Shown in pieces: positions 1-12,328 of a stretch of DNA of 64,000 nucleotides. Where the stretch lies: contig JASKMD010000027.1 in the NCBI GenBank assembly GCA_030144725.1, forward strand, positions 2,962,842 to 3,026,841. The letters are read 5' to 3'. Position numbers and translations under genes: made by a program. The stretch is from Haematococcus lacustris (Eukaryota > Chlorophyta > Chlorophyceae > Chlamydomonadales > Haematococcaceae). The stretch's first letter is position 1; each line of letters begins with the position of its first letter. The notes under the pieces were generated by a model that saw only the letters and a program-made list of their open reading frames with translations, did no database searches and was not told the DNA's origin.

Positions 1-936
1 GAGGTGAGGTGAGGTGAGGTGAGGTGAGGTGAGGTGAGGTGAGGTGAGGTGAGGTGAGGTGAGGTGAGGTGAGGTGAGGTGAGGTGAGGTGAGGTGAGGT
101 GAGGTGAGGTGAGGTGAGGTGAGGTGAGGTGAGGTGAGGTGAGGTGAGGTGAGGTGAGGTGAGGTGAGGTGAGGTGAGGTGAGGTGAGGTGAGGTGAGGT
201 GAGGTGAGGTGAGGTGAGGTGAGGTGAGGTGAGGTGAGGTGAGGTGAGGTGAGGTGAGGTGAGGTGAGGTGAGGTGAGGTGAGGTGAGGTGAGGTGAGGT
301 GAGGTGAGGTGAGGTGAGGTGAGGTGAGGTGAGGTGAGGTGAGGTGAGGTGAGGTGAGGTGAGGTGAGGTCTGGGGAGGTCTGGGGAGGTCTGGGGAGGT
401 CTGGGGAGGTCTGGGGAGGTCTGGGGTGGGTGAGGTGAGGTGAGGTGAGGTGAGGTGAGGTGAGGTGAGGTGAGGTGAGGTGAGGTGAGGTGAGGTGAGG
501 TGAGGTGAGGTGAGGTGAGGTGAGGTGAGGTGAGGTGAGGTGAGGTGAGGTGAGGTGAGGTGAGGTGAGGTGAGGTGAGGTGAGGTGAGGTGAGGTGAGG
601 TGAGGTGAGGTGAGGTGAGGTGAGGTGAGGTGAGGTGAGGTGAGGTGAGGTGAGGTGAGGTGAGGTGAGGTGAGGTGAGGTGAGGTGAGGTGAGGTGAGG
701 TGAGGTGAGGTGAGGTGAGGTGAGGTGAGGTGAGGTGAGGTGAGGTGAGGTGAGGTGAGGTGAGGTGAGGTGAGGTGAGGTGAGGTGAGGTGAGGTGAGG
801 TGAGGTGAGGTGAGGTGAGGTGAGGTGAGGTGAGGTGAGGTGAGGTGAGGTGAGGTGAGGTGAGGTGAGGTGAGGTGAGGTGAGGTGAGGTGAGGTGAGG
901 TGAGGTGAGGTGAGGTGAGGTGAGGTGAGGTGAGGT
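1..936. repeat. (GAGGT)n pentanucleotide array, interrupted
   Basis: Near-perfect GAGGT repeats fill this stretch. At about 371-430 they are interrupted by six copies of a variant 10-mer, CTGGGGAGGT, and then resume in a shifted phase. On the minus strand this reads ACCTC. It begins directly downstream of a good 5' splice site (GTGAGT on the minus strand at 959) of the SNF2-like gene, so it is probably intronic. The left end is cut by the window. Confidence 0.97.
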
Positions 937-959
937 CACCCTCACGCTGAGCCACTCAC

Positions 960-3900
960 GTGAGGTGTATCAGCCATGAACACTTTGTCTTTTGTGAGAC
1001 CCGGCTCTGAGGCTCCATGAGGTGTTGGCGGCAGCCATTGGAGTAGTTCGTCATAAAAGTTCACCAGCACCTGATGGAGCAGGCCAGGGCACGGCGACAT
1101 GACAAGCACGCTACAGCAAGCAGGGCCACTTTGCATCCATGGGCCCTCTTATGACCAGGGCCAGTGCTCCAGTGTCCAGGGCCAGAGTCCAGGGCCGTGT
1201 TCTCCCTCTCATGTCCAGGGCCAGGGCTGGAAACTGGCCACATTCTTGCTGCCCACTTCTGGCCTTCACCCTGCTGTGCACTGCCCTTACCCCTCTCATG
1301 CTCACAGTCGCTGCCTTGCCCCCTGAGCCCTGGCGCCCGGCTCACATTGGCTGGGACCACCACCAGGGCACGGCCTGTGGGGTGATGAGCAAAGAAGGTG
1401 TGCAGGAAGCAAATCGTGGTAAGCGTCTTGCCCAGACCTGCAAAGGCAGCAGCAGAAGCAGTACAAGCAGGAGAAGCAGGTCCAGCAGGCTCGTGAGAAG
1501 CAGCAGTTGCAGAGCGAGAAGCTGACACTGAAGAGCATGAACAGCAGCCAGGGAGATGACTACCATGCTACCCATTTTGACACGATAGCTTTACGGCAGC
1601 GGTTGAAGTAGCAGCAGGCTGGGTGCGGCCACTGCCATCACGGCCATGCCCCACACTACTGGGCCGCAATCCCATGCATGCAGGCCAAAAGCTGCCCTGG
1701 GCGTCGCGCCTCCCTCTTCCCACCAGCCTAGCCCTCTTAACATCAACACACACTCACAGCGCCTGCCTGCATGCTTGCCCAGCCCATGCTTGTGCCTAAA
1801 CTGAGGCCCAACTAAAGCCACAGCCCTCAGCATAGCCTTACAACACGAAACAGCAGCAGAAGAAGAGGCATCTGACACCCACAGGCGTCCCCTCCACCTC
1901 ACTCCCTCATCCTGTTCGTAGCAGGCTGTAACCAAGATCAGCCCAGGCGTCTTCTGCCACCACCCAGGCAGCGCCACACTTCCCCTGCCACCTCCCCTGG
2001 GCTCCCCCAGCCTAGGTGCAGCCTTCACCCACCCATGGTGTGGGCTAGGATCACGCCCCCATTCCCCGCCGCCTCGGCCTCAGTGCCAGCGCTCTCATAG
2101 TCTGTGACCAGGGCGGTCCACAGGAACTGGAGGCCCTCAACCTGCAGCGGCCGTGCATCAGGGGAGCAGCCGGCTGGGATGGCCCTTGGCTGGACGTGTG
2201 GGGAGTCATGTGCCGTGCTGATCACGCCCAGCTAAGGGGCACTGGGAAAGGGTTAGGGTTAGGGTAAGCCTTGACCCCTTACCCTAACCCTCCCCTCAAA
2301 TGCTTTGTCTACGCCCCCCCCCCTCATCATCCTGCCCATCCTCCTCGTCAACCATACAAGAATGAATGGTGAGGCAGGTTGGATGGCGGTGTTGGGTGTG
2401 CCAGCAGTATGACGCATCAAGTGACCACACTGAACACACAGGGCAGCCATGTGCCACCCCCTGCCCTGAGGTTGCGCTGACACAGAATGCTAAAGAAAGA
2501 GAGAAAGACTACACCCTTGCCATTGGGTGTGCATCAAGGGACGAGAGTAGCCTCGGGGCATGCCCTTGCTACCCTCTTACTAGAGTCACAGAATGCTGGT
2601 GAGCTGCTGCTATGCATTATACAATAATAAGCTTGCCCCTGCCAGCTCACCCCTTCACCCCAGAGCACATTTCTGCGTCTGGCTAGGTTCAAACCCTTGA
2701 CCTTAGCATTCGCCAAAGCGAGACCTAAGACCACTTGCCCTACACAGAGGCTGGCCTAAACCTGATAGATTTGATAGCATTTTCGGTGCTGCTGGCCAAG
2801 GAATGTGCACCGGTCGCCAAGAAGCACACAGCCATGCAGCATGAAATAAACCCCAGTTTTGCAGCCAAGTTGTCTTAATGCTGATATGCTGCAACTGCAA
2901 CAAATCCAGGGACACAAGCACCTGCAACTCTCAACGCAGCTACACCATACCCCTCTGCCCCCACTAGGTCACTCAGGTCGTTAAAAACATGGGCATGAGG
3001 CTGATGGCAGTCCCTCAAAGTTGTGTGCATGGGCATGTCAGCATGCTACTTGAAATTTCACTTGCTCTTCTTCACGGCCTTCTTGGCAGCCCTGGCAACC
3101 ACCTCATGCTTAAAGTAGAACCTATCCTCTGCAGGGAAACGCAGGCTGGGCTGCAGGATAGCTGAGCGCTGCACAGCGGCATCCAACATGTCGGTGGTGA
3201 GGTTCATGGAGGTCCAGGGCTTGAAGGCAGCCTGCTGCTTGCCTCCCACCATGCTGGCTGCAGCTGCAGCCAACATTGTTTCCTTGCTGGGGGGGTGCAG
3301 ACCAGTCTTCAGGAGGGCCCGCTGCAGCGGCTCACAGGAGAAGCCCACTGAGTAGTGCACGGCTGTGTCCACCAGGCTGATGATCTGGGATGGTGCCGGG
3401 TTGAAGCCATTCACCCCAGCCTCATAGGCTGCTTGTCCCAACAGGCGCTGGTATACAGCCTTGACGCTGCTGAACAGCTGGTCCCAGGGCTGCAAGAAGG
3501 ATGTGCACTGGGCGGGCAGGACAAGCAGGTCAAAGCCATGCCGCCTGGCTGCCTCCTTGGTCTCTGCGCTGAAGCGAGAGGCGTGCCCGTCTAGCACCAG
3601 CAGCGCCCGCTTGGTGGGGCTGACCCCACCAGGGATCTGCGCAGCCATGACGTCCAGCAGCTTGGGGAAGAGCCTGCCATCCATCATGTGAGTGCCCTCC
3701 TTGACAATGATGGCCGAGCGGTGGTAAAAGTGGGTGGCACCCAGGGCATTGTGGCTGAGCTGCTTGCCGGCGTACACGAAGTTGGGCGGCATGACCTGGC
3801 CATCTGCTGAGCCCCAGGCCACACATGTGATGCTGCGCTTTGGCACCCTGGACCACATGCTGAGCTCCCTTGACTGCCAGCACCCTCTCATGGCACTCAG

Positions 3901-6900
3901 CCTGGATCCCAGTCTCATCGAGGTTGAAGATGCGCTCTGGGCACTGGCTGTACGGCAGCTGCACCCGCTCCCCAGCTGTATTCCGGCTGATGCACACCCT
4001 GTCCAGCATGGGCAGCAGCTGCTCATCAAACCATCAAACCACCCCAGGGTTAGCAGCGGCCTGGCGCCTGTTCTTCGTGACAGGGGTGGCCTTGCGCAGC
4101 GCCAAGCCCTGCCGCCGCATGAACCCCCGGCGCCACTTTTCCCCTGGGGCCTTCCCCTGAAAGGGGTCAGCCTCTCCCTTGCGTGCAGTGGCCTTCACAG
4201 TGCGTTTGACGGCTGCCAGCAGTGCTGTCTTGGTCACCCCCACACCCTGCTGCTGGGCCCCCACCACCATGTCCCTGAGCTGCTGCTCCGCTACAGCTGA
4301 CAAAACTATTGGCCGCCCCCGTTTTGCAACCACCCCACCCCTCTTGATGACCCCCTGGAGGGTGGCATAGGGGACGCTGAACTGCTGGGCCAGGGCAGCG
4401 ATGGACGGCTGTGGCTGGCCCCACTTAGGCTTGAGGTAGGCCCGAGCAGCTTCGGAGAGCCTGCTGGCTCTATCGCCTGCGCTGCTGGAAGCCTTGGTTG
4501 ACTGCCCAGCAGCCCCAGTGGTCAGTTTGGCCATTGGGGTCGGTGGTGTGCGGTGGGATCTGGGCACATGAGGCCATGGATCAACAGGATCAACCCAGCC
4601 AACGCGAATTTTGCCGCAAGGCCGCGGCCTGAGCGAACGAGCAAACGGGGCGCAAAGGCTGCGCCACATTGGGCACCTACCGAGGTGTCTAGAAGGGGCT
4701 GACTCGCGCGCGTTCCGTGCTGCAGCGGTGCAAGCGGCACCTTAGTTGCCGGGAGGGTCAAAAAGTGCGTGACAGGCGGGGGCCAGATCTCAGCCGTCGG
4801 AACGTGACGCGCTGCCCCATGCTGCCCCACACCACCAATACGCACGCAAAGGACGGTGCATGGAAGGAAGCGCGCGTGTTCGAGCGCGGAACCGGGAGAA
4901 CTGCCGAATCAGGCCTATCAGATTTTGACCACCCTCTGTGTACCCTTGCGGGATAACTACGCATTATGTGACGCATTACTGAACAGGGTTGCATGGCTTC
5001 CTCAGGCACCTCACAAACCAGAGTGAGCAAGAGGGATGCTGTTGGCGACCAAAAGCAACACAGCCACGACATGTTGCAGGTAAAGAGCTGTGAACATGAA
5101 GTTGAGTGGCAAGTGCGAGAGAAAGGTGTGACAGGGTAGGGGAGTGAGGGGGTGTGGTCACGCACCTGGTGCTGCATGAGCTTGTTGAAGTGGGGGCTGA
5201 TGAGGGGGGTGGGGCGGTCAGGGAACAGGCATTTGCCTGCCACCAGGGCAGCTGGGGTGGCCTGCACTCACCCACAGCAAACACACACCTATTTTGTGCT
5301 GTGTGTAGGAGCAGGGGCAGGGGCAGGGGCAGGGGCAGGGGTAGCCCTAGCTGAGGTCTAGCCAGTGCCCACCTGCCCCTGGTCATGCCGTGTTTGCTGT
5401 TCAAGCAGATGGCGCTGCCGCCTCTCCTGTTTGGCTTGGTCCTTTTCCAGTGCAGCCTTCAGGGCCTGCACAGCAGCAGGGCAGGTGGCTAAGCAGGCAG
5501 CTGGGCGGTGGGGCAGGGACTGTGCGCAAGGGGAGGGGACCACTGTCGCTGTGGCACATAGGGTAAGCTAACGACGCAAGCAAGCCAGGCATAACTCGTG
5601 GTGTGCTTGCATGAGCAGCAGCCGAGCTGATGAGGGAGCTGACCTGTCTGCACGGAGGAGGGGCATGGGGTGAGATCAATTCAGGGCAGGCCCCTAGCAT
5701 TCCTGTGCGCCATCTTTTCCTTGCCAAACTTGCCTTTCTTTCCATTAACTTCTTTGATAGCGTAGGCAACGTGGCCACCTCCTTCTCCTCCTCCTCCTCC
5801 TCCTCCTCTTCCTTCTCTTCCCCCTCCTCCTCCTCAGTTGCCTCGTCTACATCCCCATCCTCAGCCTCCTGCTCATCCTCCTCCCCATCAACCTCCTCCC
5901 CACCAACCTCCATCGATTCCTTCACACCCCCACCCCCACCCTGGTCAGCATGCCGGCTGCACTGCCCAACAGCCATGTCATCCCCGGCCATCACACCCTC
6001 CTGTCCCGGCGTGAACCTTGACCATCCAGGAGGCTGTCCACGGCGATCACTGGCTCCACCTCCCTTCCTCCCATCCACCCTTTCCACCTTATCCACCTCC
6101 TCATCCTCCTGCTCCTCTGCTTCCTCCCTCTCCTTCCTTTGCTCCTCCTCCCCTCCTGCTGCTTCCTGCTCCATGCTTCTTGCTCCATTTTCTCCAAGCA
6201 GCACCCCGCTCTCTGTTGCCAGTACATCCTCCTCAGGCTCATCTCCAGAGGGCCGCTCACCACCCTCCTCCCTGCCCAAGCTGCTGCCATGCCCCCTGCC
6301 GCCTTCATAACCGCCACCGCCCTCCTCAGCCTCGCTTTCCGGGCCCTTCACTTCCTGTCCAGCAGCTGCTGCAACATCCACCCCGGTCGCTGACCCTGCA
6401 TTCGCTCCCCCACGCCCAGCCTCGTCAGCGTGAGAGGCGCGGTCTTGTTGCGCTTGAACGGCACCCGAGGGGACTGACGTCGTCTTTCGGTTCTTTCGAA
6501 CTATGACGGTTGGCGCGCCGAAATGGGAGTGGGCGGAAGACGGCTCAGGTACTGCGCGCGTCATCAGCGCGCCAAATCCTTCCGGCGCAAGCTGCTGCAG
6601 CCGCAGCTGCTCGTTTAGCAACTGCTCAGCCGTCAAGTCGCTCACACAATCGTCTACCAGCCAGTCACTGTCTCTGTCCGACGACTCGGAGTTGTCCTCT
6701 AAAACTTGCGACGCATCGTCGTCACTGTCACTGAGGTCTTCCGAAGCCATATCGTTGCCTGCAACATCAGAGTTCTCCACTGCACTGCTAGACTCGCTGG
6801 AGTCCGCGGACTCCTCCATGGCCGTCGCATCACCTGCACACAAGCACCACCAGGAGGCCAAGTCATTATGCGGCTTGCTCTTGACGACCATACCACCAAC

Positions 6901-9900
6901 TTGGCAAAAGGAGGGGCTTGCAGGAGTGGCCGCAGGATCCGTAGTGCTGCTGCAGGGTGGGAAGGGGCGCCTAGCATTGGCCATGGTCAGGGCAACCATT
7001 CGGCAACCACTCCATGTGTGTGGAAGGTACTCCATGCAGACAGAACACCACCCCTAGTCAGGGCACCTGGTGCTGGTGACATCCACGCCGTGTCGTACAC
7101 CAGCGAACACCAAGTTGAGCAGATGGTGATGGTGGTCCAGAGTGTGCCTCCCCGGCCCCATGGCAGAGCGTGACTGGCAGTGGTGGTGAGCTGATGGTGG
7201 TGGTCTGTACCCGCAGCCATACCCCGCCCCAAGCTCTGGGCAGGGTGCGCCTGGCAGTGGCTTACCTGGTAAGGGCTCGGGCTCTGGTTCCAGCTCTGGC
7301 ATCTCAGCCAGTGCAGCCACACCAAGCCTGTACCGGCCATCCAGGACATCTTCCAGGGTGGGCTGCAGGCTGGCCACATTCCTGCAGGGCGCACGGCCAT
7401 CACACATGCGGACGTTGGTGGTGGGAGCAGCAGCTTCATACTGGCAGCAGCAGTCCATTGGATGTCATTGCATCTTCAACCCTTCATGCCAAACTGTCCA
7501 GTCTCCCCTACAAAGTCAGGCAACAGTGCAGGGGGGAGGCACCCGCGGGTCTTTTGTCGTTTGCCCAGGTGCTCAAACTGCCATAGCCCACTCACATACC
7601 CTCCAGTCCATAGCTCGACCTTACTTGAACACATGGCTCAGGTCAATAGGCCGACCCGCACCACCTGGCCCCTCACCACATGACCTGGCCCCCAGCCCTG
7701 GCTATGTCCCCACCGCCTGACCTGACAGGCTGTCAGGCCCTGCGCTCACCTGACGGCCACCTGGCCCTGCCAGGCCTGTTTTGCCGTCAGCAGCAGCAGC
7801 CGCGCCTGCCTCTTCTCCAGCTGCTCCTGCCAGTTATGCTGCAGCTTTTGCTGGGGCTTCCCCTCGGGCTGTTGTAGTTGTGTCTGGGGCAGCAGGCTGC
7901 GGGCAATGAGCCACAGCTGGCGGCGCTGCCGCCTAAGAGCAGGCTCCTGCGACTCCTGCCACTGCAACAGGTCAGCAGGGAGGGCCAGGAAGGCAGCTAG
8001 GCCGCCATGCCAGGGAGCAGGCACTAACAGAGGCACTAGGAGGGTGGTGAAGATGTGTGATGCAGGAGTGAGGTGCCAATGTGTGGCACCGGTAGGCATC
8101 AGGAGAGTGACAGGAAGGCAGGCAGTGGTTGAGGAGGAGGACAGGAGGGGAGGGTGTGGTGCTGCTGTGATGAGAGCCATGCCTGGCATGAGGACTGGAT
8201 ACGGCTCACAGCATGTGGGGTGCTAGGTGGGTGCCTGCAAGAGCTAGTGCAAGTGGCAGCCAGGTGGCAGGTGCCAGGAGCAAGCGATGGCTTGGGGTAG
8301 GTGCCAGGAGCCAGGGGCAGGGTGAAGGTGACTAGGGGCGATGTAAGTAGGTACCAGGTGGGCAGAGGGGTGCCAGCTGGGTATGGCAAGGCAGATGGGG
8401 TGGGTGGCAGGGTGGTGAGTTGCCTTGCCTGCTGAGCTGACAGCTCCAGCCTGGTCACCAGGTCAGCCAGGGCGACCACAAAGTCTGCCAGCGCCTTGGA
8501 GGGGGTGCTGTGCGCCAGACCCGTGTCGAAGCCTGCAGTCCAGGTGAGTGAGGGGCACAGCACAGAGTGAAGGCATGGCCTGAGGAAGCGCGTCCGTAGC
8601 TCACACCCCAGGTGCTGCACGCCTCTCACACACACACACCCACACATGTAAAGCTGTGCTGCGCCATCATGAGGGCTCTGCTGTGACATCATCATGGAAA
8701 ACGGGCTCGCCCCTAGGGCCCCTAGGGGCAGTGAGTGATCGTGTGTGTAACAGACTGTGACTCATTGTTCCCCTAGCACCCTAGCACCTAACGACCTAGC
8801 AATGACTCAGACGAACCGCAACCTATGAGATGAGATGAGGCTAAGCTGTACTGGGCAGCCAGGTTGCAATTCCTCCTATGCTCACCAGGGCCTTGCTGCT
8901 GCTGCTGCCTGAGATGGTCTGTGAGCTGTGTTGGCGACAGGACCGTGCTTGGCTGTATGACACCCGCTAGGGCCAGCAGCCGGGTCCACGTCAAAGCCAG
9001 GCTCTGCAGCAGCGACCAGAGCAGCAGTGGTGGCGGTGGTGGCGGAGGCACCAGCAGCAGCAGTAGCAGTAGCAGCAGGAGCACGAGCAGGAAAGGCCTC
9101 ACCTCTCTCAGTACCTCGACACTGCCCAGTGCAGGCTGAGGGACCCGTCCAGCTCCAGCCACAGACACCCCTGCTCCCACAGCCAGGCCCTCAGGGCCAC
9201 TGCCAGCCTCAGTGCCATGTGGCAGGGTACCCTGGTTGGTGAGCTCAATGTCAATGTCGATGTCTGCCCGCTGCTGCTCAACTGCATTCAGCCTTTGCCG
9301 CGCAATTTGCACCAGGCTTCCGTAGACCTGTTCCGCCCAACTGTGTGCGTCTTCTGCCAGGGCCTCCACAGCTGCAGCCCGCTGCTGGGACTGCCACTGG
9401 CTGTGGGCTGTGCTCCGTAGCGGCGGGGCAACCAGCTGCTGCAGCGCTTCCCATCGCTTTGCCTTTGTGTATTCGGCTAAGCTGGTCCCCGGATTCAGCA
9501 GCCTGGACCACCTGCAACAAGGGGCCACGCGCAGGGGGTAAGGAGGTGGGTGGCACTGTGATCATCGCCAGCCTGGCGTGGCTGCTCAGCCTTTTGGCAG
9601 TACAGTAGAGGGTGTGTTTGATATACAAATAGCACAATTGTGATGATGGCTTCACACCAATGTAACTATCAGCATGCTCACACTGTGGCAGGGTGTGTTG
9701 GAGATGCGGGTGAGTAGGGTCAGCATCACTTCAGGGGTCTGTATGCTGAAACTATGTCTCTTGTGCTGCATCAGGGGTCAGGGTCAGGGTCAGGGTCAGG
9801 GTCAGGGTCAGGGTCAGGGTCAGGGTCAGGGTCAGGGTCAGGGACAGGGACAGGGACAGGGACAGGGTCACGGCCAGCGTCAGGGCCAGGGTCAGGGGTT

Positions 9901-10877
9901 GGGGTCAGGGTCAGGGCTTAGGCTGCGAGGTGCAGTGATGCAAGGTGAGTGGTGCACGCTCACTCTTCCAAGCTGTAGTCTTCCACCACCTCCTCCATGT
10001 TGGACATCACCACCAGCTCCCCTGAACATGGCAGCACCAGCAGGAGGGCCTGAAGAGGGCTGCCGCAAACATGCGCCACCTGGACCATGTGCCACCAACT
10101 GCTGCACTGCAGCTACCTGCCTGTCTGTGCACCAGGGCTGCTGAGCACAAAGCGCAGACATTGCTGCCTGACCTTCATGTTGAGTAGCACAGAAGAAGGA
10201 TGGTTCCTCGTGCTCTTCAGCTTCATTCAGCTGGGAGCCGTGCTCCATGCTGCCTGCAACCTCATGGCTGCTGTTGTGTGCCGCAGTCGATGTGCAGGCT
10301 GATGCATCTGGAGTAGCTCGGGGTGACGTCAGCAGGGCCATTGAGGTCGTTGGTAAGGCCGCCTCTGCCGCCTCTGCTGCCTCTGCTGCCCGCGCCAACA
10401 CGGCAGGTGGGCTCATGGCCATTGGGGATGCTGATAGGGTTGGTGGGACCTCAGTGGCGGCGGTGGCAGTGGCTTCTGCTGCATTGCTATCGTGAGGGGC
10501 AAGATCACTGACATGCTCAGAAACGTCTGCACAGGGCAGGGTGCACAATAGGAGGTGTGGCTGTGTGCAAACCAGCGGCTTCATTTGATAAGGACTTAGA
10601 TATGTGCGTGGCGACAGGTGTGGTTAAACCAGCTGGCAAACCTATTGATTGTTTGAGGATTTGTGGTGGCCTGATGCAAGGCTGGTAGGGACTGCAGCAA
10701 TAACCCACCTGCGCGTTGCAGTAGCTCTTTGAGCTTCTCACGCGGACAGGTTGCTGACGCCACCTCGCGCCAGGTATCGGCCGGCCAAGATGGTAAAGCA
10801 TCCTGAATCGCGCGCCTCAAGGCCCTCTGGCCTAGTTCCAGCAAAAGCAACGCATCGCCCAAAGGGCTGTTTTCCAT
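960..10877 (-). CDS. SNF2-family ATPase, ATRX/ARIP4-like (partial, multi-exon)
   Basis: Exons from my reading, 5' to 3': 10709-10877 (ATG at 10877), one starting at 10526, then 8886-9511, 8429-8532, 7750-7961, 7266-7381, 5644-6833, 5373-5465, 5166-5261, 2033-2141, 1346-1437, 960-1070. Splice phases agree at every junction checked; only the end of exon 2 is unresolved, and 8429 would be a GC donor. The spliced C-terminal part gives a SNF2 core: LMQHQVEGLQFLW (Q-motif region), AHTMGLGKTL (Walker A / motif I), ALVVVPANVL (motif Ia), then LLQWLPP, as in ATRX and RAD54L2/ARIP4 chromatin remodellers. The long exon 5644-6833 encodes an acidic, Ser/Glu-rich disordered region. Exon 8886-9511 contains a polyleucine/polyproline run made by triplet repeats. 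Motifs II-VI would lie beyond the left edge. The family call is firm; the subfamily is tentative. Confidence 0.8.
3058..4534 (-). pseudogene. Pogo/Tigger-type transposase (DDE_1), broken
   Basis: The start at 4534 gives a basic N-terminus, a helix-turn-helix of the Psq type (AALAQQFSVPYATLQGVI) and a CENP-B-like segment (WRRGFMRRQGLALR). The DDE_1 catalytic domain follows: first Asp in IFNLDETGIQ, second in LLVLDGHASRFS, third in TSFLQPWDQLFSSVK. The protein ends with a basic tail (AAKKAVKKSK) and a stop at 3058. Two lesions are visible. One is an in-frame TGA at about 4034, next to a short tandem repeat of ATCAAACC. The other is a frameshift near 3855-3860, just after LAVKGAQHVV. Family knowledge: pogo elements cut and paste at TA. 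I could not find terminal inverted repeats by eye. The element lies wholly inside the 3.0-kb intron of the SNF2-like gene, on the same strand. Confidence 0.88.
9774..9918. repeat. (GGGTCA)n hexanucleotide array
   Basis: GGGTCA repeats, drifting to GGGACA and GGGCCA towards the right end. It lies between the second and third recognised exons of the SNF2-like gene, probably in an intron. Confidence 0.9.
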
Positions 10878-11423
10878 TGGCCAGTTTCAAGCCATCGGCC
10901 AGCAATACCAGCTACGCTTGTGTGGCGGCAGCGACTTGAAACTAAGAACTGTATGTGAGCGAAAGCATGCATTGGATAGGGCTTCAGGATTCTCCTCCTA
11001 GGAGTACACCCAGTGATGGATAATACGTGTATCGATACAGGGGATACAAGAAAATACACGGAAAAACGTGTATTTTTTGCATCGATACAATACAGCGATA
11101 CAGAGGCAACATGTCACGCGGGCAAGGAGCAGCTAGGAATCAGACCCTCCCAACTCTGTTAATGGCTTATACACAACCTTGCCATGCATGTCCCGGTGCC
11201 GCGACGTGTGCGATTGGCGTAGCACCGTGCGGCATGCGATGACCGCTTAGTCTTCTATGTAGTAGATAGTTGGCAAACATGGAGTGTTAAGCCCGCCTAA
11301 AGACGCGAGGCCGAGCTCCAGCGCCTCGGCCTCACCTGTTACGATGAGGATAACTGCAATGACGAAGCTTTTCCGGGATTGTAAACGACCGAGGCCGAAG
11401 CAGTTCCGAGTGAAGTGTAGGCG
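10878..11423. other. Intergenic region upstream of the SNF2-like gene
   Basis: No gene seen. It contains the presumed promoter of the minus-strand SNF2-like gene. At about 11028-11095 lie the self-palindrome GTATCGATAC and a 10-bp stem (AAAATACACG / CGTGTATTTT) around a 6-base loop. At about 11240-11330 there is a segment (TAGTAGATA followed by ACGCGAGGCCGAGC) related to the sequence at 15840-15900, pointing to a shared dispersed repeat. Confidence 0.5.
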
Positions 11424-11429
11424 TGCGGT

Positions 11430-11561
11430 CAAGAAAAGTATTTGGAAAAATCCAAAAGCTGTTGCGCTGTGGCCCGCAACCTATCCCTGCACTTACCCCT
11501 GCACCTACGCCCCAGGGCCACAGCCCAGCCGCCTTTGATTTTTTCAAAATATTTTTTCTGA
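11430..11561. mobile_element. Internal fragment of the 345-bp MITE family
   Basis: Matches the central part of the MITE copies at 38027-38371 and 44693-45038, including TATTTGGAAAAATCC, CGCAACCTATCCCTGCAC and CCGCCTTTGATTTT. The outer inverted-repeat arms are missing on both sides. It lies in the same orientation as the 38-kb copy. Confidence 0.8.
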
Positions 11562-11571
11562 AATGCACAAA

Positions 11572-12200
11572 GACAAGCAACAACTATATTGAACAACTCA
11601 CTGCTTGTGATACTATTATCTGTTATTTCTAAGTACCTGGACACGGGTTGTTGAAGGTTGGCATCTAGCTTGAACACCTTGCTTCGACGGGCCCTGGCGC
11701 CATCCCCCCCTCCTTCATCCCCCTCCGCACCCTCTGGGCCTCCCTGACCTCCCGGACCTCCTGGACCTCCTGGACCCTCTGGACCTCCTGGACCTCCTGG
11801 ACCTCCTGGACCTCCTGGACCCTCTGGACCCCCTGGACCTCCTGGACCTCCTGGACCTCCTGGACCTCCTGGATACCCATCTCCTTCCTCATCACTGTCT
11901 TCACTCCCACTGTCATCACTGTCACCTCCGTCCCCTCCTCCGTCGACTCCTCCCCTTCCTCCTACATCCCCCTCTTCTCTGTCTTCGCGCTGTTCCCCCC
12001 TGTTGTCATCTTCTCCCCCCCCACGCTCTCCGTCCCCTCCTCCCTGTCCCCTCCATGCACCCTCTCGAATCCCGGCACTCTCTTGTCCCGCTGGGGCTGC
12101 CTGATCCCTGCCTCCTTGCCCGTCCTCAGCCTCCCCTCCTCCATCTCCACATCTCCCTTGTTCACATGTCGTCACAACATGCGGACAACATGTGGCCTGC
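11572..12200 (-). pseudogene. Tnp2-type transposase fragment (Gly/Asp/Glu-rich exon with GGP repeats)
   Basis: Reads on the minus strand as a Cys-containing start (ATCCPHVVTTCEQGRCGDGGG), then a Gly/Arg/Glu-rich stretch, an acidic cluster (DDSGSEDSDEE), about 20 GGP collagen-like triplets and a basic end (ARARRSKVFKLDA). It is colinear with the second exon region of the Tnp2 gene at 21.4-22.0 kb, and the flanking bases beyond the putative exon end also match, so it is a genomic duplicate. No other transposase exons sit beside it. On its right the homology stops abruptly near 12205 at a reverse-transcriptase scrap. Confidence 0.75.
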
Positions 12201-12210
12201 GGCGCGAATT

Positions 12211-12328
12211 GTCCTCCAAGGAGTATGCGGACGACCTCACCATCGTGGTGCTCGATCGGGTCAGAGACGGGAAGGTGGTTGTGGAGGCCCTGGGCCTGTT
12301 CCGCGCCGCTGGGGGCCCTGCGCTGAGC
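12211..12328 (+). pseudogene. Reverse-transcriptase fragment (YADD motif)
   Basis: The plus-strand reading contains EYADDLTIVVLDR, then about 25 residues ending FRAAGGPALS. This resembles the catalytic YADD motif and following helix of non-LTR retrotransposon reverse transcriptases. It is cut on the right by the assembly gap and joined on the left to the transposase fragment. Too short to assign to a clade. Confidence 0.6.

Noticed and set aside
2251..2290. Interstitial telomere (GGGTTAGGGTTAGGG)
   Set aside because: Only two to three units; too short to mean more than chance in a G-rich genome.
5770..6310. Plus-strand Ser/Pro-rich frame
   Set aside because: Antisense shadow of the acidic exon of the SNF2-like gene, whose splice phases support the minus strand.
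11700..11880. Plus-strand collagen-like GPP protein
   Set aside because: The minus strand joins the GGP block to transposase-like sequence at both ends and has a second copy at 21.5 kb; the plus-strand reading has no such support.
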